DNA from: Cryptomeria japonica
Taxonomy: Eukaryota; Streptophyta; Pinopsida; Cupressales; Cupressaceae
Direction: 5' to 3'
DNA length: 64,000 bases
Assembly (NCBI RefSeq): GCF_030272615.1
Contig: NC_081414.1
Coordinates: 308,803,164-308,867,163, forward strand
Shown piece after piece: positions 46,804 through 59,360 of this stretch (position 1 is the stretch's first letter; each line of letters starts with the position of its first letter). The position numbers and the translations under genes were made by a program. Under the pieces are notes generated by a model that made no database searches, was not told the origin of the DNA, and saw only the letters and a list, made by a program, of their open reading frames with translations.

Positions 46804-48268
46804 GTTTGTGTTGTTTGCCACCATCAGCTACATTACTCTGGATGAGATATTCACAAGGGCTTATGGGCATCATTTTGTGTTGCTTAATCACTTCTATCAT
46901 GGTGACAAGGTCAATCTACCTTACTATCTTTCTTGCTCTATGGATCATACTATTAGAGAAGTGCAGAAAGACTCTCAAAGAGACCATGCCCTCCACTAGG
47001 GTTTAATGGTTTTAGTGTATAAGTTTTTGAAGGGAAAAACTATTGAGAAACCCATTAGTAAAGGCAAAAAAATTAGGGATGACGATACTGAAAGTGAGAA
47101 TAGTGGGTTCAATCTCTACTCTGAAACTGAAGGTGAGTCTAAGGATTTCAACAACAAGGGGAAGACCAAGGGAAAGAGCAAGGGGACTGTTGTGGATTCT
47201 GACCTTTCGGACTCTGAGGACGAGTCTTTTGATGATAAATTCGTAAAAAGAAAGAAGAGAAAGGGTATGGGTAAACAAACCCAAAGGACCAAGAAGACCC
47301 GTAAGGGGATAAGCAAAGTGAAAAGGTAGATTTATATTTCTTCTAATGAGGATACTAAGGTTGAAAAAACTAATAATAAGAAGGGTAAGGAGGAAGATGA
47401 AATGCTAGATGGTGATCATGGGGAGAACCTGAGCACACAAAGAATGCAAAATGAGGATCAGGAGAACAACATGGGAAATCAAAATGAGTGTCATGGTGAT
47501 ATTCGTAATGACAACATCAAGGGTTTTTGTGAGGTCATTAGCAAAATGGCGAAAGAGATTAGTGACTTGAAGACTGACCTCAATGTGATAAAAAAGGCTA
47601 CTATGGGCGAGAAGCCTCTCTCTGAAAACATAAAAGAATTAATGGTTTCTATTAACAAGGCTGAAGCAATTGAGGCTATGGTTAGTAAAATTCTGGAAAT
47701 AGAAAAGAAGATGAAGGAACTGGAAGGGAATAGAGATGCTAAGGGTTTGGATACTAACCTGAACAATCTGGTCAATAGTGTGGATAGGATGGAGCTTAAT
47801 GTGAAGAGGATTGTCGAGCAAAACTTCCAGATCCTTAAGGCCACTATTGACCATATTAACATCATGATTAACAAATTTGAACATAGTAAAGGCAAGGAGG
47901 GTGATAAGGATCAGATGGAGAAGAAGGGTCACAAAAAAAGAACAAGGGCCAACACTCGGAAATAGGTTGATATCAAGGAAAAAGAGATGGAAGAAATGAA
48001 AAATTATGTGATCAATATGAAGTAGATGGTGGTTCATGCTGAATAACTTATGAGAAACATTTAGCTGTCCTGGTGATATCTTTGTGCTTTCCTTTAGCTA
48101 TCTAGTGTTGCTTCCTTTGTCTTGTGTTCCCTTTTTGTTTTGGCTAGAAACTGTTCTATGTGTGGGTAATTAGGCACTGTTATTTTTTGCCTCTTTTATG
48201 CTTTATCTTTCTCCTTCTTTGTAACAAGGTTCTAGGTTCCTTTCAAAAACCTATTTTTAATTAATCAA
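46804..48268 (+). pseudogene. Unrecognised coiled-coil ORF fragment with a LINE-like 3' tail
   Basis: Directly right of element D a frame reads through LDEIFTRAYGHHFVLLNHFY and VNLPYYLSCSMDHTI, reminiscent of plant transposon-associated proteins but not assigned with confidence. After a stop, 47006-47329 is charged (Lys/Asp/Glu/Ser-rich, with a KRKKRKGMGKQTQRTKKTRK basic patch). 47402-47965 has a long heptad-rich region likely to be a coiled coil (KMAKEISDLKTDLNVIKK and onward) and a basic end. The 5' part is missing because element D or its recombination removed it. The 3' end (48190-48268) closely resembles the end of the LINE fragment at 49661, which suggests a non-LTR element. No polymerase is present. 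Confidence 0.5.
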
Positions 48269-48497
48269 AACATGGATTATAATCCAAGTATAAGCTTTCC
48301 AATACTTTAATTACAAATCATGGAAGGCATGAGAAAATTTCACAATCACATCAATCTATCTATTGTAAACGCTTCTCTATAAATGATGTGAAAACTTTTC
48401 TTTTATTTTATCAATCTTGCCTCTATGTTTCAAAGTAATTTTTCTCATACTTAGTTGTAAGTTTAGAAAGAGGCTTGGTACTTATTTTATTTGTGAG

Positions 48498-49373
48498 TGT
48501 TGGAATTCTACACTCAGATGAGAATAGTTGATGTTGTCATTTATGGCAACCAACTAGTAATATGGTTCATAACATACACCGGCAACAAACATCATCTACT
48601 GGCACCGGTAGGCACAATAAGATTATTCTCACTGACACCCAATCTACACTGACATAGGATCTTACTGGCACCCCAGCTGACATGGAAACTATATTGTTTT
48701 GTATTGTAATTATATTGTATAGCTGACATGATTTATTGTAAAGACTCATATAAGTATGAGATCTTATAGGTCATTTAGAAAGTGACATAGGTATGTGCAA
48801 TATGTATAGGTGATTAATGCAAGTGGATTATGAGAGTGAATATCTGTATATGCATTTTGATGTAATAATTTTGGTGAGCGAATAAAAGCAAAGCAGAGCG
48901 AAGAAAGGTTTATGGTAGAGGTATTTGATAGAGCTTAAACCGGTACTAAATCAAGCTTTGTAGATTCTATTTTGAGCAGTACATTGTCATTGGATTTAAT
49001 CATCCAATTTTGTAGTCAGTGTGACTCCTTTTGTGATTGAATAGTGAGCTCTAGGTTGTTGGCCTTCCTGCATGTGTAGGCCCCTATTGTATCAATAATA
49101 TTTATTCATATTGGCCAGTGAGTAAATATTGTGGGTCACAAATCCCACCGAGGTTTTTCCCCTGTTGGGTTTCCTTGCCAAAATATCTTGTGTTATGGTG
49201 TGCATTGATGTTGTCTCTCTTATTTCTCTTTATTGCTTTATTGCTTTAGTGCTTGTTTACTGGTACATTAATCTGGGTTGTAAAGTTGCAAACAAGTTTA
49301 AATATTTCATATACCGGTTAGACACTGATTCACCCCCCTCTCATTATCTTTGGGACTGATAAAGTATCTAACA
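48498..49373 (+). repeat. Solo Copia LTR (plus orientation) with target duplication GTGAG
   Basis: Begins TGTTGGAATT and ends TATCTAACA. GTGAG lies directly outside on both sides (48493-48497 and 49374-49378). It carries the Copia LTR block (49142-49175) in the plus sense and a C-rich stretch near its end (cacccccctctcatt), as in the reverse complement of the inner Copia LTR. No internal sequence remains, so it is a product of LTR-LTR recombination. The frame 49129-49359 is incidental. Confidence 0.88.
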
Positions 49374-49660
49374 GTGAGGGAGTTGTCATATTATGAATGA
49401 TTGATCAAATTCCTTGGGTTGAATACCCTAGGCTCAAATTATAATTTTATAAAATCCTAGAGCATATTCTCCCTAACACTTTGGTTACAACTAATGGAAG
49501 GCATGAAAATTTTTCATGATCACATCAATTCTATCTATTGCAAGTGATTCTCTATAAATGGTGTGAAAATAATTTGTTTTTAAAATAAATCTTAAAACTA
49601 TGTTCTAATGGAATATGTCTTATACTTAATGGTGAATTCACCAAGAGCCTTGATACTTAT

Positions 49661-50791
49661 TTTTTTTGATTAATTGGGGTAAAACAATTTTTGAAGGGAA
49701 CCTAGAAACCTAAACAATAGGTAAAACATCAATGAAAGAATAGCTAACTCAACAAAACTATAGAAAAGTAGGTTTTTAATGGACCTAGTGTTTACACTAT
49801 TGCAGCCAATTTGTCAAAACAATGATGGTTTGAAGGGACCATAAACCATATACAATGAGGTTGCAACATATCTACCAAAAAAATAAAAACTAGATGGACA
49901 CATACACAATCCCAAGCCTCATCTTAGGATTTCAAAAACCCTTGACCTAGTTGTGGGAAACACAAACATTTTTAGGAAGACGTCTCTTTCTTTCTTGAAT
50001 AATATTGCATGAGACATCATCCTCCAAAGATTCTAAATGAAGAGGGAAAGAATAGATATTCACTAAAATCTCAAAATGAATTCTCATAGGTGCAAAAAGA
50101 GGAGTTGAATGTTACATTGAAACCTCTTTTAGAGTGGGATTAATAAACTCAACACACAACAATGGGAGGTCTAAAGGTAGAGAAGCCAATATTGGGCCTT
50201 AAGAAGACTTGACCCATCAAAATAAAACTCAAAAGTTTGCATAGCCCCATGGAAGGGGTCACTAATTACTTATCAGTCTACGTATCAAAATTATTGACAA
50301 TTAAATGATCATGGATGGAATTCCTCCACCAAATTGCCTCACCCTTCTTGTAAGAACAAGGGAATTCCAAAGTAAGGTGTTTGATAGTGAAGCATCTCTT
50401 GAAATGAAATGGAAGATCCTCATATTCAATTGTCTCAATCTAGGATCTATCCTCAACTAGAGAGACGATATCCCCAGGAAGCTCCTTAGAGGTGTCAATG
50501 CCCACAATAATGCATGAATTTCTAGTATGGCCAAAGCTTTATTATATTCAACCTCTTTTAAAAAGTAGCCAAGAGCATTAACAATAGATTCGAAACACAA
50601 AACATCATAAAATTATAGAGGGAGACTAGGCAATCTGACCCATATAGGCATATACTTAAGGATTATATTAATGAGTCAAAGGAGTGTAACCATAATTTGT
50701 GTGAGAGGGAGTGTTGTCCCCACATCCAAACCCAACCCTCTAGCATCTACTTCCTATCATCTTCACAAATGAGGGTGGCTTTAAAAAAAAT
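49661..50791 (-). mobile_element. LINE fragment carrying ORF1 and 3' tail only
   Basis: Flanked by a 15-bp imperfect duplication (49646-49660 agccttgatacttat and 50792-50806 aggctcgatacttat). The T-tract at 49661 is the A-tail on the minus strand. From 50790 downward I can follow a DUF4283-like region and LPFHFKRCFTIKHLTLEFPC (near 50400-50340), a degraded ORF1 knuckle region. Then a short linker leads directly to the 3' tail, with no endonuclease or reverse transcriptase. The tail resembles the one at 48190-48268. Confidence 0.7.
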
Positions 50792-50880
50792 AGGCTCGAT
50801 ACTTATGTTATTCATGGTTGGGTTGTCACATTATGAAGAATTGATCAATTCCCTAAGTTAATCATTTTGTGTGCAAAAAT

Positions 50881-52689
50881 ATAGTGTTTAATCCATTAAT
50901 AAGCATATAAAAACACACATACTCAATGAAACATTTTTTTGAGGAAAAGAAAAGAAAACAATCAAAATACTCCCCAATGCTGTCTCATCGCTCCCTAGTC
51001 TTGAGGACTTTTCCAATTCAATTGATGGCTCTCAGATGCATGATTTCAACAAAGTGACAATCCAAGAGATGGGAATTCATTATGAAAGTTATGTTATAAA
51101 ATCTAATGCAAGATCAATGCTAATTCTACATGTGTCGACTTGAATTTCATCCTTAGAATGCTACCTGTAACAAGTTAGTTTCACAAAATACCAATGGAAA
51201 TGCTATAGGAAATCCAAAATCAACCAATGAAACTACATGAAATAAAAATACTGATATTATCTTCATGGTTTATGTCTCATTGAGTCCTAACTCCACTATT
51301 CCTGGTTGCAGATGGTGTGCTCTTAGACAAGCATTGATAGCTTCTAAGATGGCATATGAAGAATGGACTGATAACTGATAGTTCACAAATGATATGATAT
51401 GGAATACTACATGATTATGCTAAATGATAACTACTATTTAATTCAAGATTAAAACTCACAGATGCATAAGTTTTACAAATGATTGGCTTGCAAATGCACT
51501 TGAAGTCTCAATCTCTCTCAACTAAAACTCTTGATTTTATAGACCTTGAGAGGATAAGATGATGTGGCTTAGATCAATGGTCATGACCAGATCTATAGAT
51601 TTGGATGGCTATGAACAAAGGTGAAGGTTGAGAGAAAGGGGGAAGGAGAAGACAAGTGTCACTCGTCTCATCTTGACTGGGTTGCTGACTCAGGGAATCT
51701 AGGGATGGTTGGAGAAAATTTAGGCATGAGAGGACAAGTGGACTCAAGTCCTTCCTAAGATGTAGGGATGTTGGAGAGAATATAGGAGGTTATGAAATAT
51801 ATGTACGTACACAATATTTCATTAAATTTGGAGGTTGGAGATGAATGATGAATTAGTATTTAAGAAATATTAATTTCCTTAGCCACATGATAGATGAGTT
51901 GGCAAAGGGAAGATGAAGTGGAGATGGAAGGTGAGTTGGATAAGAGAGATTAAATAATTGAAGAAATTATTTAATATTTTGAGACTATAGGATAGGAGAA
52001 TAACCATTAAATATTAGATATTTAATTGATTGAAGGAGATAATTAAATATTAGATATGTAATTTGTAATGCCCAACATTTTCTTAGGCAAAAAGCTAACA
52101 ATTTTTTTTTTTAAATATATATAACAATGTATGAACTACTTAATCATGGTAAAGGTATGCATTCCCTTAATCGTGTGATTCATACGAAGACCATTCATAA
52201 CTAAGTCAATGTATAGCGCCATTTAACTAGTTATGGTGCTATGGAACAATCCAAGGCTTAACATAGATTTTAATTAACCATATTTCTAAGACATCCAACC
52301 TAGTTATCTAATAGTTCCAAATTTTTACTATTATCTCCATCAAGTATATAATAACTTAACATGGTGATTTTAAACTTTTGACTTTAGAAATTGAAATAAT
52401 ATTTGTACTTATTTTTCTAACCATGGGACTAACACTTGACAATTTTGGTCTTTGAATAGATGAAGATGGTCGCTTAATCTTTAAATTCATTCAATATATA
52501 ATTAACTGATCCAATTTACTAATATTATAGAATTGGTAACTTTATATATGGCTTAATATATGTTATCCCACATCTTTTTGACTAGATACCTCTATGTATC
52601 TATTATAAATTCTTACTTAGAAGTCACATTAAAATATCAACCCAATAATTTAGCATAGTCTTGATAATCCAAATTTTATATTTTATTTT
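50881..52689. other. Uncharacterised sequence, probably old LTR-element remnants
   Basis: No ORF with motifs. 51530-51790 has a style (aagtggactcaagtcc, ggagaaaattta) also seen near 57150-57480, which may be related Gypsy-type sequence. tgtaatgcccaac at about 52068 resembles the usual start of a Gypsy LTR, but I could not find its partner. Confidence 0.35.
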
Positions 52690-53240
52690 ATAAAATACTA
52701 GGGATCATATTATAATTTAAAAATAATTTTATTCTCATCTCATCACTATTTTATAGTTTAAAATAAAAGATCCTTTGATTTTATTTTTTTATAATAAATA
52801 AATTTGCATTCCATTATTGAATGGGTTTTATTATCACTTCCTACTATTTTATAGAATAAAATGTGGAATGGTATTTATATTACATTCTAATATAGAATGA
52901 TTTTGTTATATTTCTTAATTCTTTTATAGAATTAGTCATGGAAACTTTCATTTTAAATTCTATAAAGCAAGATTTCAGTGAATCTACCTTCTATTTTTAT
53001 GGGGCATCTTTCACATTTTAATATAGAAATATTTGTATTATAATTTCCATAGAAATCTTTATTCTATTTTTATTGGATGAAAAATTATATTTTAATATAG
53101 AAGTAATTCTATTATCATCTACCAAAATATTTTTTTTATTTTTTTTAAACAAGAAAATCTCATTTAAAATAAAATTAATTCTATTATCATTTATTATTAA
53201 ATCTTGACGACAATCCCATTTGATATTAAAGTAATTCATG
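52690..53240. repeat. Degenerate AT-rich tandem repeat, roughly 80-100 bp unit
   Basis: Words such as attctattatcat, attttaatatagaa and ttttatagaat recur about six times (near 52703, 52805, 52880, 53012, 53090 and 53160) with poor conservation. No gene is seen. Confidence 0.5.
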
Positions 53241-53599
53241 TAGTTATGTATTTGAATGATAGTTCTACATTGAATGACTTCTTTTCTTTAGTTTTTGAAT
53301 GGCGTATCTAAGATCTTCAACAGAGTATTACGCTCATTGTTAAGCATTGTCTTAACAATACTTCATAATGATTCATCAGTACCTGGTACAAATTATTTGG
53401 TTATTGAATAAAATCACTCTTTTTAATACAGAAGATTTCCTTCATACAGACCTCAATCAACTACAATGAAATCGATTAAAGTATGTTTACTTATACTTTC
53501 ACTGCAACTCTAACATTGCTACCCTTATTTATATTATTTCCATTTCCCTGACATGAGCGTAAAACTTTTTTTTTTTGTTCAATGAAGGATAGGACAACA

Positions 53600-53960
53600 C
53601 CTAACCTTGGGATTCTCTCTCAACAAACATGACAGCAGCGAAGGAACTCTTCACAAAAGTTAAGTATCAGGATAGTATAGCATTGTGTATTGTCTGTCAT
53701 TAATGCTTATAGTACCCTCCTATGCACACAACCTTCAAGTATTAGGCTGGGGAGATAGATTAGATGAAAGAGATGCCTATCAGCACATGTACCTACTCTT
53801 ACGAGCCATCAAGGTACATGATTTAATATATTTTTTTAACTGTAGACTTGTTCTCAGCGTTTTCTTGAATACTGACATAGGAAAAGATGCATTTATTTGG
53901 AAGAGACGTGTTGATTGGCTCCCCAAGTCGCCAGTCCAGAAGAGGGTGTTGGGGTAAGCA
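53600..53960 (+). other. Exon-like stretch of unknown gene
   Basis: A 90-codon frame (53685-53957) contains LGWGDRLDERDAYQHMYLLL and WKRRVDWLPKSPVQKRVLG, more balanced than the surrounding AT-rich DNA. A gtacat at 53814 and a tttttttaactgtag at 53829-53843 could mark a donor and acceptor, but the gap is only about 30 bases. I do not recognise the protein. It may be an exon fragment of a host gene or chance. Confidence 0.25.
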
Positions 53961-55397
53961 TCATCTTTTTAGCAGGCTGACTAACATTACGACTATTATT
54001 AGTCAAATTTATCAACCCATCTCCTTGCATATTAATGAGTGATTGCATAGCTAAGACCTATACCACAAGTGCTCGCCATGTGAAGATATAAGTAACCAAT
54101 GCAATATCGTTGCAAGTACTAGGTGCACAGATTTAATGTGTCAATGGTGAAAGTGTGCCTACGATGGTTGCCTACTGAAGGGTTCATGGGGATATATACA
54201 CATCCAAACCATGCGGTGTCGAGTCAAGCTTGTGTCACAAACTTCACCCTCATTCTTCCTGCTGGCTTTCTCCACTCTCCAGGCTGATACCAGACTCATA
54301 TGATGGTGTTATCTTATCAGAGAGTGTACTATAATCAATATAAGAGCTCATCCTGTGTAGTGGAAAAATCAGAAATGCATATGATTGCTTTAAAAGTCCA
54401 AGTCTCCAGTTCATGTATTCATCCAGTGCAGGTCACTAATATCATTTCTTCCATTCATTGAATTCCACTCCCAGTACAAATATCATCCTTGCTAATTGTG
54501 GATTACTTTGGTCTTACCATGAATATTGTTCCTAGCCAGCTCCATGGCATTCTTTTCTTTTCTTTTACTAATAAGAAGGGAGTCCTTTTCTTTTTAATTT
54601 CATGTCATAACTGGATATATTTTGTCTCAGTTATAGTAAACAAACCGTGTATACTCCTGTATACTGATACAATGATTCACCTATCTATGTTTAAATGTAT
54701 GCATGTTAAACAATGATTTAATGCAATTAATGGGCTGTTCTATATATAATTATCATTTATAGAAAAATATAATAAAAAGCATTTATACCATTGCATCTAC
54801 ATATTTATATTTCAGGAATACCAAGATTTCTGAACTTTTTTTTTTTTGAAATTGGTAAATGAGACTAAGCTTTTCCTGAACACAAGACGGAATACTTAGT
54901 GCGTAGCTTTCCCTACAAGTTCCTCATATCAGAAAATGTAAAATTTATACAGATTTCTTTTAACCAAAAGTATATAATCTCACACAGCTTGCTCTTCAAA
55001 TACACAATGAAAATTTCCAACATCAAAGTGGATTATAACTCAAATTATCATTTCAAGACAATGGGGAAAACCACAAAATAAGGCTTGCTCTTAAACATAA
55101 AATTGATCTTACAGAAATATACAAACTTTTTATTCAGTTTTCACAATGATATCATAAAATTATGAACAATTTATGAATCCTACACGATCTTCCCTTTCAT
55201 TACACACAAGTATAGAAAATCTAAATAACTCATGTTTCAAGGTAAAACAATGAGGAAACAACAAATGCGGACCTGCTCTTAAACCTTCTTAATGTAATTA
55301 AACAACTAATATGAATACCAATTTCACCTTCATTTTATTCATGTGTGTAAATTCTTAGTAACTTTACATTAAACTATTTTTTTTTTTTAAAAACAGC
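53961..55397. other. Noncoding sequence
   Basis: No supported gene. Short frames (54489-54716, 54899-55081) have no motif. From about 54980 to 55600 the phrase cttgctct recurs irregularly (54987, 55083, 55272, 55588), suggesting an old, strongly diverged repeat. Confidence 0.4.
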
Positions 55398-55441
55398 CTC
55401 TCTCTCTCTCTATATATGTGTGTGTGTGTGTGTGTGTGTGG
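55398..55441. repeat. Compound microsatellite (CT)n(AT)n(GT)n
   Basis: About seven CT, four AT and thirteen GT repeats in a row. Likely length-variable between individuals. Confidence 0.95.
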
Positions 55442-58400
55442 AGATGGAACAATGAAACATAACAAATGAAGACTTTCTCTTCCCTTACATTATGCATAGC
55501 ATCACCAACACCCATGTACTACCATTTTCAAGACAAATATATGATTTTCCATTAAAGATATAACTAACCCAAACAATCAAATGAGGTCTTGCTCTCCTCC
55601 CATCCATAATGGCATCATGAGACCTCACGAGTCCTAGCCATACCCCCGAGAAAGTAAAGCCATTGCCCACCATTTTGATCTATGGTGAGGACATCTTTCT
55701 AAAATAAATTCATTCTTGTTACAAAAACCTTTCTAGCAACTTCTCCAAACAAACTTCTTTGAGTAACCATACATAAACAATAAATTTACACTAGACTGGT
55801 CATGAGAAGGATATGATGACTTATCTCTATAAAAGCTCCATCTTGACCTTGCATCTCCTTATGTTGAATCTCCATTTCCTTTTTTCCTCTACATATTCCA
55901 CCTTCTTCCATAAGAAAAATTTCTCTAAGAGGAGAAGTGGGTAATGGCTTTTACCTCTCCCCTCATAAGATATGTAGGGATCTCAACCCTAACACTCTCT
56001 CTCAAACCCTAACTCGTCACTTTCAAACAAGTGGGCTTTTGAAGGGTCCCATCAAGCCCAAAGGACAATATCACATGTCCTAGAGGTCCCCAACCCCAAG
56101 GTATTGACCCTAGGGACCTATTTTTACACACGAACCCCTAAAATTGACCAAATAACACCTTTTTGAAACCCACACAAAGATCCATACGGGTTTTAACTTG
56201 AATAGGGTTATCCATACCCTAACCTAACTTAACCTCACCAAACAACTCTCTCCAAAAAACATATTTAAAGTAGACCCACATTATTAAGACCGAAACACAA
56301 TCCTCTTAACAAGAATACTCTCATTTCCTTAGTAGAGATACACTTGGGACTTCCCAAGGGGTATTACTTTGGTCTTGATGTCCCTCAATTCTTCCTTTTT
56401 TTTCCTACACAATACAACCATTGACATAATTAGACCACATTAATAATTCATTCTAATTGTTAGCTAAATTCTCACAATCTTATGAACCATTTGTGTGACA
56501 CCCAAATTCCATCTTGTAAATGTGATCATGTCAACAATTCTAATGTGCATAATTATAATAATAATCTAATAATATTAATGCAAGGGCTATCATTCTTCTT
56601 ATGCTAATCAATCATAAGAGTTGTTCAATTACCATCTTAAATTAAATTAGATTTTCTTCAAGGCACCTCAAGGGAGAGAGAACACACTTAAGAATTTAAC
56701 CAATGAAATAATCACATAACCACATATTTGAACCTAAATAGTTTAGATGTATTTGGAATTTGAGATTACATTAATCTTTAATGAGGCGGGGTCTTACATA
56801 ATTAATTGGAGGAATAGGATAGAAGAATTAATTAATAAAATACCTCAATTAAATTAATTAATAGAAAGACACGAAAATGAATTAAATAAATTAATATTTT
56901 CAAATTAACTATTTAGTAGAAGAATAATTATTAAATAAATATAAAATATTTATTTAATTGCTCATAGCCAATTTTATGTGTATACACTACATTATGATGA
57001 TTAGGCTATTATGAAAGCCATGTAACTACAATGAAACTATGCTACTATTCTATGATGCAACAACACTAAGCTATGATTAAGAAAATGTTGGAGATGATTA
57101 CTAGAATACGAAAAATTACTAAGATTCTAAGGATCACTCTCATAGCCAAAAGAGGGGGTATTTATAAAAATTCCATGGCCAAAGGTGAGGTGGCAAGAAT
57201 CAACGGTGCAAATTCAATCTGGAGAAATCGACAGTTGAGATCGAAGAAGTTGGAAAGAGGTTGAGGAAATGGACACTTGTCATTCCTAAGGAGAAAAGTG
57301 GCAAAGAATCTCCAACCACATGTCAACAAAGGGGCAAGTGGCATGGAGATGAGAGACATGTGGCATAGAGACCACATGTCTCTAAGGAAGGGTAGACACT
57401 CAAGAAATGGTTAGGATAGGAGGTTGGAGGGGATAGGATTTGTTATATCCTTAGTTGGATTGGGTGGGTTAGGTTAGCATGTGGTTAGGCTAGGTGGTTA
57501 GGAGTAGGAGCCATGTGCTTAAATTCGAATTTTAAATTCAAATTTAATGAAAGGGGGAATTTAAATATACAAATTAACTAATTTGCATATTTAATTGGGA
57601 AAATAGAAGAAGAAGATTAAAGTGGGAAGAATAGGAATTAATAAACCATATAAATAAATTATTGAATTTAATTATATAGTAGAGGAATAAAGGTCATTAA
57701 TTAAATTATTTTTTCATATTTATTTTAATTCAATTCTCCAGACCGATTTTTAGTGTATACATTTTGCCCCTCTTTTGAGCGATGTGTGACAACATGTCGC
57801 TTCAAAGAAAAATTGCTCGTTGCTACTAATTTGGTTTGATATGATGCTCCAGACACTAATTATCAGATAATGGATGTGAGGATGCCCCCTCGGGAGATAA
57901 ATCACAAAAAAAATTCAATTTTTAAGATTTTTTGCGATTTTGAAATTTTTTGGAATTTTTAATGATTTTTGGATTTTTAGAGATTTTTAAATTTTTCAAT
58001 TAATCTCCTAATAAAGAAAAATTTCAATCATTGCCCCAACTTTGCAAGTTTAACTAAATTGATAAAAGTGATTAAAAGGGCTTTTTAAATTAAATGGAAT
58101 TAAAACATCCCACTTAAATGCCATTTTGAACCCTTTAAATGCAAAAGTGAACCTCATTTTATGAGTCATTTTCATTTGTGAATTTGAAAATTTGGATTTT
58201 GAGCTTTGGAGCCAAGATGGTGATTCCACATCACGAGCATCAATTCAATAGAGTTCAGCGATATCAGCATCCTCTGGCCTATGGTCCACTAGTACATACT
58301 CCGAAAAAACCCTCTTTCGTATGTTTTTGTTGATTTTGGTGAAATTTAAATTGATTTTTGAATGATTTTAGACATTTTTAGAAAAATGAGGGTTTATTGT

Positions 58401-58540
58401 TTGTTAGATTAGTGTTTTAGTTTTTTATTTACAAAATGGTTTTTTATTGAATTTATTGTTGAAAACCCTTGTTTTTAATTCTTTTACCGACATTTATGGT
58501 TTTTTGGTCAATTGGGCACTATTGTTGGCGCCATGAACAA
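55442..58540. other. Uncharacterised sequence with possible Gypsy LTR traces
   Basis: No gene seen. tgtgacaccc at about 56491 resembles a Gypsy LTR start; tgtgtataca (56978) and agtgtatacattttgcccct (57744) are similar internal marks; ttggcgccatgaac at 58523 resembles the TGGCGCC-type primer sites of some plant Gypsy elements. These fit an old element carrying the downstream PMD gene, but no LTR pair was found. Confidence 0.3.
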
Positions 58541-58544
58541 CGTA

Positions 58545-58870
58545 GCTAAGGCAATGGGCACTACGGTTGGCATCGTAGGCTCCGGCTCAACTCCAAGAGC
58601 ACCAGTGTCCGTGCCATGAGCATCGACGCTAGCTCCAAGAGTGTCAGTGGCTACGCCTTGGGCATCGGCGTCAGTGCCAAGAGTATCGACGGTAATGCCT
58701 TTGATGTAGGTGTCAATGCACATAGTGCCGACATCAGTGCCAAGAGCGTTGGTGTTGGTGCCTTGGGCATCGGCGATAGCTCCAATAGTGCCAACATTAG
58801 TGCCAAGAGTGTTGGCGTTGATGCCTTGGGCACCGGTGGCTACTCCAACAGTGTTAGCATTGGTGCATTG
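58545..58870. repeat. GC-rich minisatellite, about 66-bp higher-order unit
   Basis: The words gccaagag(t/c)gt, gccttgggcatcggc and agctccaa recur through the block. The plus-strand frame 58616-58909 gives a repeated Ala/Ser/Gly/Val peptide (for example ISAKSVGVGALGIG), and the minus strand is open as well (58508-58723). Both strands being open is expected for a repeat without stops and does not show translation. It lies about 0.5 kb upstream of the PMD pseudogene. Confidence 0.7.
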
Positions 58871-59360
58871 ATAACATTACATTCTAGCTTAAGCTCTCTG
58901 ATAATTTAGCTCCAATGAGGGTGATTGATGTTTTAATATAGATCTTAGCGTGTTGATGCCAGAGAGGTGTTGATAAAAATGGTCAACATTGTAGGTTTCC
59001 AATTAGCCTGATTAGCATTTTTTGATACCAGATTGATGAAAAAATGATTGAGAGACTCCTGATTGATTAGTTGATGATCAGTTTTGATTATCTCAATTTG
59101 CATGCTTGATAGGATTGATGATGATCTCATGATAAATGAGAATCAAAGATGAGTGCTCAATGAGATGTGATAGAAATCTCAGATGAGTGAGATAGATTGA
59201 TAGATTGGTTGATAGATGGATAGATAAATCAAGTTACTAATATGTTGATTTGATATGATAATAGGAGCCTCTAGGCATTCTCTAGTCTTGGGAGTGCTTC
59301 CTGAAGACATGGAGTTTGATACCACATCTATCTCAGGCGGAGCTAGATTTTATTCACTGA
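58871..59360. other. Gap before the PMD pseudogene
   Basis: Rich in gat/tga words (gatagattgatagattggttgatag near 59190-59230). No gene seen. Confidence 0.4.

Larger units (their letters stand above)
48270..50880. repeat. Tandem repeat of about 297 bp, partly three units, with two insertions
   Basis: Blocks such as ggaaggcatga (48319 and 49497) and the gttgtca-attatgaa block (near 49381 and 50832) recur. After removing the solo LTR and the LINE fragment, the spacing is about 297 bp. Units are 48270-48497, 49374-49660 and 50792 onward. The origin of the unit is unknown. Confidence 0.65.
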
